Shown: positions 1 to 8,250, counted from the stretch's first letter. The stretch: DNA of 12,866 nt from an uncultured Actinomycetes bacterium (GCA_937860175.1 CALMBJ010000160.1:1-12866); one strand, 5' to 3'. Translations and numbers: made by a program. Notes: generated from the sequence alone by a model not told the origin.

Positions 1-48
1 TCTACACAGAGTAGATCGTCGGCAGCGTCAGATGTGTATAAGAGACAG
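1..48 (+). other. Illumina P5 tail, i5 index and Nextera read-1 adapter (artefact)
   Basis: This is not genomic DNA. Bases 1-7 (TCTACAC) are the end of the P5 flow-cell sequence. Bases 8-15 (AGAGTAGA) match the Nextera i5 index I know as S504/N504. Bases 16-29 (TCGTCGGCAGCGTC) and 30-48 (AGATGTGTATAAGAGACAG) are the read-1 adapter and the 19-bp Tn5 mosaic end. Genomic sequence starts at 49. Gene callers will place a false ATG at 32 inside the mosaic end and add the artefactual residues MCIRDR to the first protein. Confidence 0.98.
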
Positions 49-1486
49 GCGCGATATTGAGAAGATCGAAGATTTCACCTGGAGAAAAATTGCCGGCATC
101 TCGCTTTTGCTCGCCCTTCTCTATGGCTTCTCATTAATGATTTTTGTGATCGGTTTTGTAGCCGGCGTTGTTTCAACATTAAGCGATTATGAAAAGCATG
201 CGAAGGAAGCAAACTCTGCGCTGTACTCATTGCGTCTGCAAAAGCGTGCGGCTTTGCTCTTCGTGCCCTTCATTATGAATGTCCCATACTCATTGGAAGC
301 GATAAGGCACCCAAGCCGACTTCTAGTTGAGCCAGGGCTACTTATCTCTGGTGGTGGACCACTTCTTACCTTGCTGGGCAACCCAGGTGGAGCTAACTCA
401 CTTCCAATCTGGCTTATCAGCCCAATTCTGCTTGTTTTGCTTGTTTCGCTCTTCTCATCAACACATGCACGACGTATCGCCGAGTATGGAGTTGGAGCAC
501 TACTGCTTGCAGTCATTATCTCTGCGCTTTCGATTTCAACACACGGAAATGAAGCATCATCAAAGGTTTGGCCGGGTCCAGTACTTGTGCTTGTCACATT
601 AGCCGCTATCGCCTCTGGAACTATTTTGCTAGATCGTTTGCGTGAAACATTGGTTCTTAGCCATGTCCATTACCGCCACATACTTTCAGCCCTGCTCTTA
701 TTCACAACACTTGCTTACTCCATCTTGGCTATGGGTTGGTCGGTCAGTAAAGGCGCAGATTCACTTGTGCAAGCAAACAAAGAAACAGTTATGCCTGCGT
801 TTTTGAGTGTTGAGCAAGACACAAAGATTCTGGTTTTACGTGAAGTAGGTAGTGCAGGTGAAAAGAAGATTCAGTACTACTTGTCACGCGGAAAAGATAT
901 TTCCTTAGGTGAACCAGATGTTGCGCCGGCTCAAACAGCAGCAATCGCCGATGCAGCTCGAGGACTTATCGATGGTTCGGGAGTTACAAGTAGCACCACG
1001 CTAAGCAATTTCGGCGTTAAGTATCTCTTTGTTAAGACACCTTTCAAGCGAGAGATCATTCGTTCTATTGATGGATTAGGTGGATTTGCTAGAACATCTG
1101 CGACCTCATTGGGAGTTGTTTGGAAGGTTACAGCCCCGGCTTCACGTTTAATGTTTGTCGGAGTAGATGGTGTTCAAAGAGAGTTGCAAGCAGGTGAAGT
1201 TGGAGCACGAACATATGTTCCTACAGCTGGAACTTTAATCCTGACTGAAACTTACAGCCGCTCTTGGCAGATTCTCCAAAATGGATATCGCCTAGAACGA
1301 GATAAGAATGAGCAAGGCTTGCCTACATTTAAGGTCATCGAGCCTGGTGAAATCTCTTTGATTCACGATGGAACGGTGCGTCGTGGATGGCTTTCATTGC
1401 AGTTAATTTTCTTTGTAATTGTGCTGGTAATGGCGCTGCCAGCAGGCCGACGCAAGAGCGAAATTTCTGAGCGGGAGCTGGCATGA
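49..1486 (+). CDS. Membrane C-terminal part of a large glycosyltransferase (5' truncated)
   Basis: This is the 3' part of a gene whose start lies off the contig; the first genomic codon is at 50, and the ATG at 32 is adapter. The remaining ~478 residues are mostly membrane protein. Hydrophobic helices are encoded at about 101-178, 245-300 (weaker), 401-454, 485-535, 575-631 and 677-736. A hydrophilic, probably extracytoplasmic stretch of ~215 residues follows, then a last helix at 1388-1444 and a basic tail. The pattern, including the segment with SLEAIRHPSRLLVEPG and the SRSWQ motif in the C-terminal soluble part, resembles the membrane half of the very large family-2 glycosyltransferases that lie upstream of DUF5719 in actinobacteria. 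The catalytic GT-A domain is not present here, so the assignment rests on the C-terminal pattern and context. It probably acts in cell-envelope glycan assembly (inference). It overlaps the next gene by 4 bp (ATGA), which suggests translational coupling. Confidence 0.65.
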
Positions 1487-2793
1487 ACCTAACCCGCCCG
1501 CTTCGCTTCATCGCATTTATTGCGGTATCAATAATCATTGCATCAGCTCTTAATGTGGCTGTCACCAAGAAGAGTTTTTCTGAAAACTATCCGGCAGTTG
1601 TTTGCCCACCAACGCTTCCAGGCTTGGCTTCTCAGATCTCCTTATCCTCAACGAAAACCCAGTTCCAAAGATTGCAAAACAGAAGTACAAAGACCGATCC
1701 GGTTAAGGTTTTACGCCTTCCGGTAATGAAGGACTCTTTACTTTTGAACGCCGAAGGAACGACCCCTGTGGTGTGGCAGAGCCGTTCTGGCAGTTGGGCG
1801 GGAGGTGCGCTGTGTTCTGGTCCAGCTTCTTCACAATGGTTTGTAGGTGCAAGTGCGGATATCACAACAAAGGGAAGATTAATTGTTGTTAACAGCGGAT
1901 TAAGCGAAGCGGTTGTTGATCTAAATGTCTTTACCGAGAATGGGAAACAACCACTTCGGACCCTAAATGTTCCTTCTAAGAATTACTTGGTAATTCCGGT
2001 CGACTCACTTGCTCCCGGAGATAAGACATTGACCGTCAACGTACTTCCTCGCTCTGGTCGAATTAATTCATTTTTAATTGATGAACAAGGCAAGGGATTA
2101 CGTGCGCTCGGCGGAGACCTTGTAAACCCAATTAATGCACCCAGCAGAACTCTTGTTATTCCAGCTATCCCAAATCAAGGCAATCGAGCGGGTCAGGCGG
2201 CAGCACCTGCACATGTGTTGCGACTATTAACTCCTGGTGAAGTCGATGCCAGCGTTACCGTTGAACTTCTTTCGGCAGATGGTGTCTTTATTCCAGTTGG
2301 ACTTAACTCACGCACTATCTCAGCTGGATTAGTTACAGAATTAAGGTTTTCACCAAAGATTTCATCAACCGCATTTGCGTTAAAGATAACTTCAACCGAA
2401 CCCGTTGTAGCAGCTGTTGAATCAACAGTTGTGAGTAATGGACGCAGAGATTTCACATGGAGCACACCAGCGCCAGAGTTAACAGCTTTCACAATGGCGG
2501 TTACCGGACTTTCTCCACTTGTGGTGTTTGCTGGCACTGAGATTAATGTGGCCGTTGATGTGACCTTGGTAAATGGCAAAGTCAGCCGCAACACAATCAA
2601 GGGAAGCGATGTCGCGACCTGGAGAGTTCCAGATTCGGCTCGTTCCTTCACAATTACCAAGGTGGGCGAGCAGATTTATGCAGGTGCGCTGGTTTCATCT
2701 GTTAATGGTTATGGATACTTCCCAATTGCACCCGGAAGCGTTCTTACCCGGGTAGAGATTCCAGACTCAAATATTCGCATTTTGAATCCTTGA
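1483..2793 (+). CDS. DUF5719 family membrane-anchored or secreted protein
   Basis: The 436-residue protein has a short basic N-terminus and one hydrophobic helix (about residues 7-27), with no clear lipobox or cleavage site, so it is a signal anchor or uncleaved leader with the rest outside the cell. The body is beta-rich. The segment around 107-160 (Cys-containing start, SQWFVGAS, then LIVVNSG and alternating V/L residues) is the typical look of DUF5719, whose molecular function I do not know. I see only two cysteines, C41 and C111, which could form one disulfide. The ATG lies in the ATGA overlap with the upstream glycosyltransferase gene, with GGGAG at 1473-1477 as ribosome-binding site, 5 nt before the start. 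The tight coupling suggests it works with that transferase at the cell surface (inference). Confidence 0.8.
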   Translation: MNLTRPLRFIAFIAVSIIIASALNVAVTKKSFSENYPAVVCPPTLPGLASQISLSSTKTQFQRLQNRSTKTDPVKVLRLPVMKDSLLLNAEGTTPVVWQSRSGSWAGGALCSGPASSQWFVGASADITTKGRLIVVNSGLSEAVVDLNVFTENGKQPLRTLNVPSKNYLVIPVDSLAPGDKTLTVNVLPRSGRINSFLIDEQGKGLRALGGDLVNPINAPSRTLVIPAIPNQGNRAGQAAAPAHVLRLLTPGEVDASVTVELLSADGVFIPVGLNSRTISAGLVTELRFSPKISSTAFALKITSTEPVVAAVESTVVSNGRRDFTWSTPAPELTAFTMAVTGLSPLVVFAGTEINVAVDVTLVNGKVSRNTIKGSDVATWRVPDSARSFTITKVGEQIYAGALVSSVNGYGYFPIAPGSVLTRVEIPDSNIRILNP

Positions 2794-2822
2794 GAATCCC
2801 AAGTTTTACCAGCTACTCCCAC

Positions 2823-2838
2823 TAATGTTTCACTCATG
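2823..2838 (+). promoter_or_regulatory. Possible -10 element for a leaderless DUF3499 mRNA
   Basis: TAATGT at 2823-2828 fits a -10 hexamer (TAnnnT) and is followed by 7 nt before the ATG at 2836. That spacing would put the transcription start on or next to the start codon. No Shine-Dalgarno sequence is visible upstream of this ATG, which agrees with leaderless translation, common in actinobacteria. I see no good -35 element. The call rests on spacing alone. Confidence 0.3.
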
Positions 2839-3201
2839 AGAACTCAAGGCGGCCGTGGCTGCTCCCGTGCTGGGTGCAAATCACAAGCAACAATGACCTT
2901 GACCTATATCTATGCTGAATCAACTGCTGTGGTTGGACCACTAGCTACATACTCAGAGCCGCATGCATATGATTTGTGTGTCGTACATGGAACACGTTTA
3001 AAGGTTCCGCATGGTTGGAGTGTTATTAAGCAAGAGCTAGATGGAGCTTCGCAAGGACCAAGTGATGATGACCTTATGGCAATCGCTGATGCGGTTCGAG
3101 AGGTTGCATCAAAAGATGTCGAACCAATTGCTCCGACTCAATCAGTATCTGCGCAACAACAAATTGGTCGCCGCGGACACTTGCGCGCGGTTCCATCATA
3201 A
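2836..3201 (+). CDS. DUF3499 family protein, putative zinc-binding
   Basis: This 121-residue protein matches the actinobacterial DUF3499 family closely in its first ~67 residues: a CSRAGC start, TLTYIYAESTAVVGPLATY, EPHAYDLC and a HGTRLKVPHGW end. C9, C14, C48 and H51 form a CX4C...CX2H arrangement that looks like a small zinc site (inference); H43 is also available. The tail from about 70 is acidic and low in complexity, with a basic end. The biochemical function is unknown. It starts 42 bp after DUF5719 without a visible ribosome-binding site, and its stop is 2 bp before the manB start, so the two are probably co-translated. The same neighbour pair (DUF3499 and manB) is found in other actinobacteria, including mycobacteria as I recall (Rv3258c/Rv3257c). 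Confidence 0.85.
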   Translation: MRTQGGRGCSRAGCKSQATMTLTYIYAESTAVVGPLATYSEPHAYDLCVVHGTRLKVPHGWSVIKQELDGASQGPSDDDLMAIADAVREVASKDVEPIAPTQSVSAQQQIGRRGHLRAVPS

Positions 3202-3203
3202 TC

Positions 3204-4559
3204 ATGGAGCAGATCCCAAATATTTTTAAGGCCTATGACATCAGAGGCTTAGTAGATACTGAAATCGATCCTGATTTTGCCTTTGCAACAGGTATGGCAT
3301 TTGCTCGATTTCTACAGATAGAGCGTGAGCCAGGAACAATCATAATTGGTGAGGATATGCGCCCATCTTCACCCGAGTTAGCTGATGCATTTTCAGCAGG
3401 CGCAACTTCGCAAGGAATGGATGTTATTCGTATCGGATTAGCATCGACAGACATGTTGTATTTTGCTTCTGGAAAATTGGGATTGCCAGGAGCCATGTTC
3501 ACGGCAAGCCACAACCCTGCTCAATACAACGGAATAAAGCTATGTTTAAGCAAGGCACGACCAATCGGTAAAGAATCTGGGTTGCAAGTAATCGAGAACT
3601 TTGTTCGCGAAGGCTCACCTATTGCCTTGCGTAATGTGGGAGTTGAAAAGCAGCGCAATATGTTGGAAGAGTATGTCGATCACTTATTGACCCTTGTCGA
3701 TGTTACAAAGATTCGACCGCTAAAGATTATTGTGGATGCCGGAAATGGAATGGCAGGTCACACAGCTCCAGCAATTTTTGCAAGGCTCAATTGCGAAGTG
3801 ATTCCAATGTACTTTGAGCTCGATGGTTCATTTCCAAACCACGAAGCAAACCCGCTTGATGAATCAACATTAAAGGATTTAAAGCAGGCGATGATTGATC
3901 ACAAAGCCGATCTAGGTTTGGCTTTTGATGGTGATGCTGATCGTTGCTTCTTGGTCGATGAACGCGGAATAGCGGTAAATCCTTCAGCGCTTACTGCATT
4001 GATTGCACAACGTGAGCTAAAGAAGCGCCCTGGTTCAAAGATCATTTACAACTTGATTTCCTCTCGCGCGGTACAAGAGGTCATTGATGAAAATGGCGGA
4101 ACCGGTCTGCGAAGTCGTGTAGGGCATTCATACATCAAGAAGATGATGGCTGAAAGCGGAGCAATCTTTGGTGGTGAACACTCAGGCCACTTCTACTTTA
4201 AGGAGTTTTGGATGGCAGATAGCGGCGCACTTGCTGCGCTTCATGCCATCGCAGCTCTTGGTGAAAGCAGCGCCACAATGTCAGAGCTGTTAGCGCCATT
4301 TAATCGATACATTTCAAGTGGCGAAATTAATTCAAAGGTTTCAGATACCGCGCAGGCAACCGAACTTGTTCGCAAGAGTTATCAATCGCAGACCGTTGTT
4401 ATGGATGAACTAGATGGCCTGACGGTCAATGGGGATACCTGGTGGTTTAACCTGCGCCCATCAAATACCGAGCCTCTGCTCAGACTTAACGTTGAGGCTT
4501 CAACACAGGCTCAAATGGAGTCGGTACGTGATGCGGTTCTCTCAGTAATACGCGGCTAA
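3204..4559 (+). CDS. manB: Phosphomannomutase/phosphoglucomutase
   Basis: The enzyme interconverts hexose 6-phosphate and 1-phosphate (mannose and probably glucose) in the cytoplasm, supplying mannose 1-phosphate for GDP-mannose and hence glycans, lipids and glycoproteins. All four signature loops of the alpha-D-phosphohexomutase family are intact: the phosphoserine loop TASHNP with S102, the metal loop DGDADR with D242, D244 and D246, the sugar-binding loop GEHSGH (324-329), and the phosphate-binding RPSNTEP (418-424). At 451 residues it is of normal length. The ATG lies 2 bp after the DUF3499 stop and lacks a clear ribosome-binding site, so translation probably depends on coupling. In many actinobacteria a SIS-domain gene and manA follow; here the next gene is ahcY. 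Substrate preference between mannose and glucose cannot be read from the sequence; the ManB name is by context. Confidence 0.93.
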   Translation: MEQIPNIFKAYDIRGLVDTEIDPDFAFATGMAFARFLQIEREPGTIIIGEDMRPSSPELADAFSAGATSQGMDVIRIGLASTDMLYFASGKLGLPGAMFTASHNPAQYNGIKLCLSKARPIGKESGLQVIENFVREGSPIALRNVGVEKQRNMLEEYVDHLLTLVDVTKIRPLKIIVDAGNGMAGHTAPAIFARLNCEVIPMYFELDGSFPNHEANPLDESTLKDLKQAMIDHKADLGLAFDGDADRCFLVDERGIAVNPSALTALIAQRELKKRPGSKIIYNLISSRAVQEVIDENGGTGLRSRVGHSYIKKMMAESGAIFGGEHSGHFYFKEFWMADSGALAALHAIAALGESSATMSELLAPFNRYISSGEINSKVSDTAQATELVRKSYQSQTVVMDELDGLTVNGDTWWFNLRPSNTEPLLRLNVEASTQAQMESVRDAVLSVIRG

Positions 4560-4685
4560 TCCCCGTTTTCCAATACATACTTTTCGCAAGAGGGCAGTAA
4601 CCTATGCCTATAGCCGCCTAGCACAGTAGAGCCCTACGCCTTAGGTATCCAATTAATACTTTGATTACCATTTAAGGAGATTTAC
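4560..4685 (+). promoter_or_regulatory. Leader of ahcY with a strong ribosome-binding site
   Basis: This 126-bp gap is the longest within the plus-strand gene run and is the natural place for an ahcY-mtrAB promoter. AAGGAGA at 4674-4680 is a strong Shine-Dalgarno sequence 5 nt before the GTG. AGGGC (4591-4595) can pair with GCCCT (4631-4635), and ACCTA (4600-4604) with TAGGT (4642-4646); these are weak and overlapping. I see no convincing -35/-10 pair, no terminator for manB, and no match to the S-adenosylhomocysteine riboswitch core as I remember it. Confidence 0.45.
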
Positions 4686-5972
4686 GTGAACGTTCCAGTT
4701 ACCTCAACTCTTCCAAAGCATGACATTGCTGATGCATCACTTGCAGCGCAAGGTCGTCTCAAGATTGAATGGGCTGAGCGCAATATGCCTGTGCTTGCCC
4801 AAATTCGTGAGCGCTTTGAAAAGTCACAACCATTCGCAGGTGTTCGCATCTCAGCATGTATGCACGTCACAACCGAGACAGCTAACTTGATGCGCGTTCT
4901 TAAGGCTGGCGGAGCAGAGATCGCTCTTTGTGCATCTAACCCACTTTCAACACAGGATGACACAGCAGCAGCTCTTGTCCACGAGTACGGGATTTCAGTA
5001 TTTGCTCGCAACGCAGTTGATCGCGATGGTTACTACAAGCACATCAACGCAGCGCTTGATATCGAACCACATCAAGTATTTGACGATGGTTGCGACCTAG
5101 TAAACACATTGCACACAACCCGTAAGGAGTTAATTCCTAACATCTCTGGTGGTTGCGAAGAGACAACAACAGGAGTTATCCGCCTTAATCAGATGGCTAA
5201 AGATGGAGCGCTTCAGTTCCCAATGATCGCTGTGAATGACACAGACACTAAGCACATGTTTGATAACCGTTACGGAACAGGTCAATCAACTCTTGATGCC
5301 GTTTTCCGCGCAACTAACTTCCTGCTTGCAGGTCGCGTTGTTGTAGTAGCCGGATTTGGTTACTGCGGTAAGGGTGTTGCAGAGCGTGCCAAGGGTATGG
5401 GCGCTGATGTAATCGTTACTGAGATTGATCCAACTAAGGCACTAGATGCAATGATGCAGGGCTTCCGCGTAATGCCAATGATCGATGCTGCAAAGCTCGG
5501 TGATGTCTTTATTACAGTTACAGGTAACCGCGATGTATTGCGTGATGAGCACTTTGCAGTAATGAAGGATGGCGCAATCATGGCTAACTCAGGTCACTTC
5601 GACATTGAAATCGATGTTGCTTGGCTTGAGCAGAATGCAAAGACAAAGAATGCAAAGATGCGCCACCAGACAGATGAGTATGTATTGTCAGATGGGCGTC
5701 GTTTACTACTTCTAGCTGAAGGTCGCCTTGTAAACCTAGGAGCTGCAGAAGGCCACCCAGCATCTGTAATGGATATGTCATTCTCAGATCAGGCTCTAAC
5801 AGCTGAGTACTTAGTAAAGGAAGCAAAGAACCTGAAGCCAGGTGTGCATGATGTTCCTTCATACATCGACAAGGAAGTTGCTTCACTTAAGCTAATCAGC
5901 ATGGGAGGACGCATCGACGTTCTAACACCAGCTCAAGATATGTACCTGAACTCTTGGGAGCACGGTAGCTAA
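4686..5972 (+). CDS. ahcY: Adenosylhomocysteinase (S-adenosyl-L-homocysteine hydrolase), short archaeal/Thermotoga-like form
   Basis: This cytosolic NAD-dependent enzyme hydrolyses S-adenosylhomocysteine to adenosine and homocysteine, relieving product inhibition of methyltransferases. The catalytic set is visible: H60 (ACMH), the DDGCD loop (133-137), E159 followed by TTT (160-162), K189, D193 and N194 (TKHMFDN), and H304 (NSGHFD). The NAD Rossmann motif is GFGYCG (223-228). At 428 residues it lacks the ~40-residue insertion of mycobacterial SahH, and it ends in YLNSWEHGS instead of the usual KPDHYRY tail. That tail normally donates Lys and Tyr to the NAD site of the neighbouring subunit. 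The GFGYCGKG motif and the SWE-type end resemble archaeal and Thermotoga enzymes. The GTG start is fixed by AAGGAGA 5 nt upstream. The stop overlaps the mtrA start by one base. Confidence 0.95.
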   Translation: MNVPVTSTLPKHDIADASLAAQGRLKIEWAERNMPVLAQIRERFEKSQPFAGVRISACMHVTTETANLMRVLKAGGAEIALCASNPLSTQDDTAAALVHEYGISVFARNAVDRDGYYKHINAALDIEPHQVFDDGCDLVNTLHTTRKELIPNISGGCEETTTGVIRLNQMAKDGALQFPMIAVNDTDTKHMFDNRYGTGQSTLDAVFRATNFLLAGRVVVVAGFGYCGKGVAERAKGMGADVIVTEIDPTKALDAMMQGFRVMPMIDAAKLGDVFITVTGNRDVLRDEHFAVMKDGAIMANSGHFDIEIDVAWLEQNAKTKNAKMRHQTDEYVLSDGRRLLLLAEGRLVNLGAAEGHPASVMDMSFSDQALTAEYLVKEAKNLKPGVHDVPSYIDKEVASLKLISMGGRIDVLTPAQDMYLNSWEHGS

Positions 5973-6658
5973 TGACTTTAGTTATGGTCGTCGATGACGA
6001 CCAGGATCTCGCAGAGATGCTCGGCATCGTTTTAACCGGTGCCGGCATCGATGTGGATCTAGTAAGCCGTGGTGATGAGGTTATGGATGTATTCCATAAC
6101 AACCCTCCAGATTTAGTGTTGCTGGATGTTATGTTGCCGGGCCTTGATGGAATCGAAGTTTGTAAGTTGATTCGCGCAGAATCAATGGTTCCAATTGTGA
6201 TGCTTTCAGCTAAAGGTGATACCCAAGATGTTGTAAAGGGATTAGAAGCTGGTGCCGATGACTACATGGTTAAACCATTTCGTCATCCATCAGAGTTGAT
6301 TGCTCGCATTAGAACCCGTTTGCGTCGCACAAACGCCGATGTATCTGGATTGTTAACTATCGGTGATTTAGCAATTGATGTGCAGGCACATCAGGTTGCA
6401 CGAGGCGGTAAGCAGATCGCCTTAACCAGACTTGAGTTTGATCTTCTTGTCGCCTTGGCAAAAGAGCCAGGTCGGGTATTTACTCGCGATGCATTGCTGA
6501 GTGAGGTTTGGGGCTACCGTCACTCAACCGATACTCGACTTGTAAATGTTCACGTTCAGCGTCTGCGTTCAAAGATTGAGCATGATGCCGAACACCCTGA
6601 AATTGTTGTGACTGTGCGTGGAGTTGGATACAAAGCTGGAGTAATGGGCGGTTCCTAA
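5972..6658 (+). CDS. mtrA: Response regulator MtrA (OmpR/PhoB family)
   Basis: MtrA is the DNA-binding response regulator of the conserved actinobacterial MtrAB system, which controls cell-wall hydrolase genes and is linked to replication and division in mycobacteria. The 228 residues hold a receiver domain (1-115) with acidic pocket D8/D9, phosphorylation site D52 (LLDVMLP), S79 in the switch position and K101 (KPF). A winged-helix output domain follows at about 128-224, ending in the hallmark WGYRH, DTRLVNVHVQRLRSK and TVRGVGYKAG. Similarity to mycobacterial MtrA is high along the whole length, so the name is safe. The ATG overlaps the ahcY stop (TAATG), with GGGAG at 5956-5960 upstream at a rather long spacing of 11 nt. 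In mycobacteria tmk lies between sahH and mtrA; here it is absent. Confidence 0.96.
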   Translation: MTLVMVVDDDQDLAEMLGIVLTGAGIDVDLVSRGDEVMDVFHNNPPDLVLLDVMLPGLDGIEVCKLIRAESMVPIVMLSAKGDTQDVVKGLEAGADDYMVKPFRHPSELIARIRTRLRRTNADVSGLLTIGDLAIDVQAHQVARGGKQIALTRLEFDLLVALAKEPGRVFTRDALLSEVWGYRHSTDTRLVNVHVQRLRSKIEHDAEHPEIVVTVRGVGYKAGVMGGS

Positions 6659-6660
6659 CC

Positions 6661-8211
6661 ATGAACCGAATCTCCAGCAAAATCCGTAACTCCCTTGCTA
6701 TCAAGGTTATCTTCTCTACAGTTTTGTTATCTTTGGTGGTCATGGGCGCTGCAGGTTCGGCGCTTAATTCTCAGTTATCGGCGGGTATTAAAGAGGTAAA
6801 TCTCAACACCGCTCTAATCGAAGCTCGTTCAACAATCTTCACAGCCGAGTATCGATTCTTACTGGCACAGGGTGAAAAAGATTCAGTAGTGCAAAAAGTT
6901 GTAGATGATGTGATCAGTTCAGCAACCACATTATCGGCTAATGAGAATGCTCGAGAGGTTGTCTTCAAGCGCAGTCCTGGAAACACCAGAGAAAACAATT
7001 ACGAGATTGCTTCAAATCTCTTAGATCCAACTTCGATTCCAGCGACGCTCAGTGAGCGGGTGCGCAAGACTCCAGATTTGGTATACCAGTACACCAATAT
7101 GAATTACTTGACCGGAACTCGAGTGCAAGGATTGGCTATTGGCCAAAAGGTTCAGATTCCAAATGCCGGGCAGTACGAGATGTACATTATTTTTTCACTT
7201 GCAAATCAAGGCAAGACCCTAGACCTCATTAGTAGATCATTCTTTTTAACTGGATTCTTGCTTCTGTTTCTAGTGGGATTAATTACCTGGCTGGTGGTTC
7301 GACAAGTGGTCAAACCGGTGCGCGAAGCGGCGGCGATTGCAACAGAGTTCACCGCTGGTGATTTTGGAAAGCGATTGAAGGTTGAATCACAGGATGAAAT
7401 CTCCACATTGGGCTTAGCCTTTAATGAAATGGCTGAATCAATTGAGAAGCAAATTGCACGCTTGGAAAACCTCTCACGAGTTCAGCAACGCTTTGTATCT
7501 GATGTATCTCATGAGCTTCGAACCCCTCTGACGACATTGCGAATGGCATCTGAAGTTATTCATTCATCCAAAGATGGTTTTGATCCTATTGTCGAAAGAA
7601 GTGCAGAGCTATTAGTGGCCCAGCTCGATAGATTTGAGCGCTTGCTTGAAGACCTGCTTGAAGTCTCACGTTTTGATGCAGAGGTGGCAGTTCTTGAAGC
7701 GGTTGATTTTGACATTGTTCTGCTGGTTCAAAGGTGTGCAGATGATCTGGGGTTGGTTGCTAAAGAGCGAAAAACCCAGATTTACGTTAACTCCACAGAG
7801 CCTGTCATCATGATTAAAGCTGATATTCGCAGGGTAGAGCGCATTTTGCGTAATCTGCTTTCAAATGCAATCGATCATGCCGAAGAGATGCAAATCGATG
7901 TTCACATTGTGGCAAGTGAGCACGATGTTGCGGTGGGAGTTCGCGATTACGGTGTTGGATTAGATGAGAATGCATTAACTCGAGTCTTTGATCGATTCTG
8001 GCGCGCTGATCCTTCGCGCGCACGTACTCGTGGCGGAACTGGATTGGGTCTATCGATCGCGCTTGAAGATGCACGTCTTCACAATGGTGAGCTAGAAGCG
8101 TGGGGCCGTCCTGGACGTGGTGCGCACTTTGTTGTGACACTTCCACGCAATACATGGGAGAGAATTGATCAACGTTTGATTCCTTTGCAACCTGAGGATT
8201 ACAAAGCCTAG
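6661..8211 (+). CDS. mtrB: Sensor histidine kinase MtrB
   Basis: MtrB is the membrane partner kinase of MtrA. The 516 residues show a first membrane helix (about 14-34), a ~150-residue extracytoplasmic region, and a second helix (about 194-213). Then come a HAMP linker (about 214-267), the dimerisation/phosphoacceptor helix with H284 in FVSDVSHELRTPL, and an ATP-binding domain with the N box (NLLSNAIDHA, 398-407), G1 box (DYGVG, 429-433), F box region (FDRFWRAD) and G2 box (GGTGLGLSI, 458-466). All catalytic boxes are intact. It starts 2 bp after mtrA, so the two are co-translated. In most actinobacteria the lipoprotein gene lpqB, whose product interacts with MtrB, follows directly; here comF follows after 39 bp and no lipoprotein gene is present in the window. 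Confidence 0.95.
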   Translation: MNRISSKIRNSLAIKVIFSTVLLSLVVMGAAGSALNSQLSAGIKEVNLNTALIEARSTIFTAEYRFLLAQGEKDSVVQKVVDDVISSATTLSANENAREVVFKRSPGNTRENNYEIASNLLDPTSIPATLSERVRKTPDLVYQYTNMNYLTGTRVQGLAIGQKVQIPNAGQYEMYIIFSLANQGKTLDLISRSFFLTGFLLLFLVGLITWLVVRQVVKPVREAAAIATEFTAGDFGKRLKVESQDEISTLGLAFNEMAESIEKQIARLENLSRVQQRFVSDVSHELRTPLTTLRMASEVIHSSKDGFDPIVERSAELLVAQLDRFERLLEDLLEVSRFDAEVAVLEAVDFDIVLLVQRCADDLGLVAKERKTQIYVNSTEPVIMIKADIRRVERILRNLLSNAIDHAEEMQIDVHIVASEHDVAVGVRDYGVGLDENALTRVFDRFWRADPSRARTRGGTGLGLSIALEDARLHNGELEAWGRPGRGAHFVVTLPRNTWERIDQRLIPLQPEDYKA

Positions 8212-8250
8212 TTTCCACAGTTTTTTGCAAAGAGGATTTGTTAGAAAGAT

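Noticed and set aside
32..49. ATG at 32 as the start of the first gene
   Set aside because: It lies within the Tn5 mosaic end (30-48), so the residues it encodes are adapter. The true start is off the contig.
187..597. Minus-strand open frame of 136 codons within the glycosyltransferase
   Set aside because: It is a shadow frame opposite membrane helices; its Ser/Thr/Pro-rich product has no recognisable domain.
2193..2660. Minus-strand open frame of 155 codons inside the DUF5719 gene
   Set aside because: It is fully contained in a gene with clear family features and has no ribosome-binding site or recognisable domain.
4591..4635. AGGGC...GCCCT as terminator of manB
   Set aside because: The stem is 5 bp with a 35-nt loop and no following T-run, so it does not qualify as an intrinsic terminator.
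4560..4685. S-adenosylhomocysteine or S-adenosylmethionine riboswitch upstream of ahcY
   Set aside because: The leader is long enough, but I see none of the conserved GC-rich core segments of the SAH motif; only weak, overlapping 5-bp pairings are present. A covariance-model search would settle it.
7814..8230. Minus-strand open frame of 138 codons opposite the MtrB ATP-binding domain
   Set aside because: It is the shadow of a strongly conserved kinase domain; its translation is low-complexity and rich in His and Gln with no family features.
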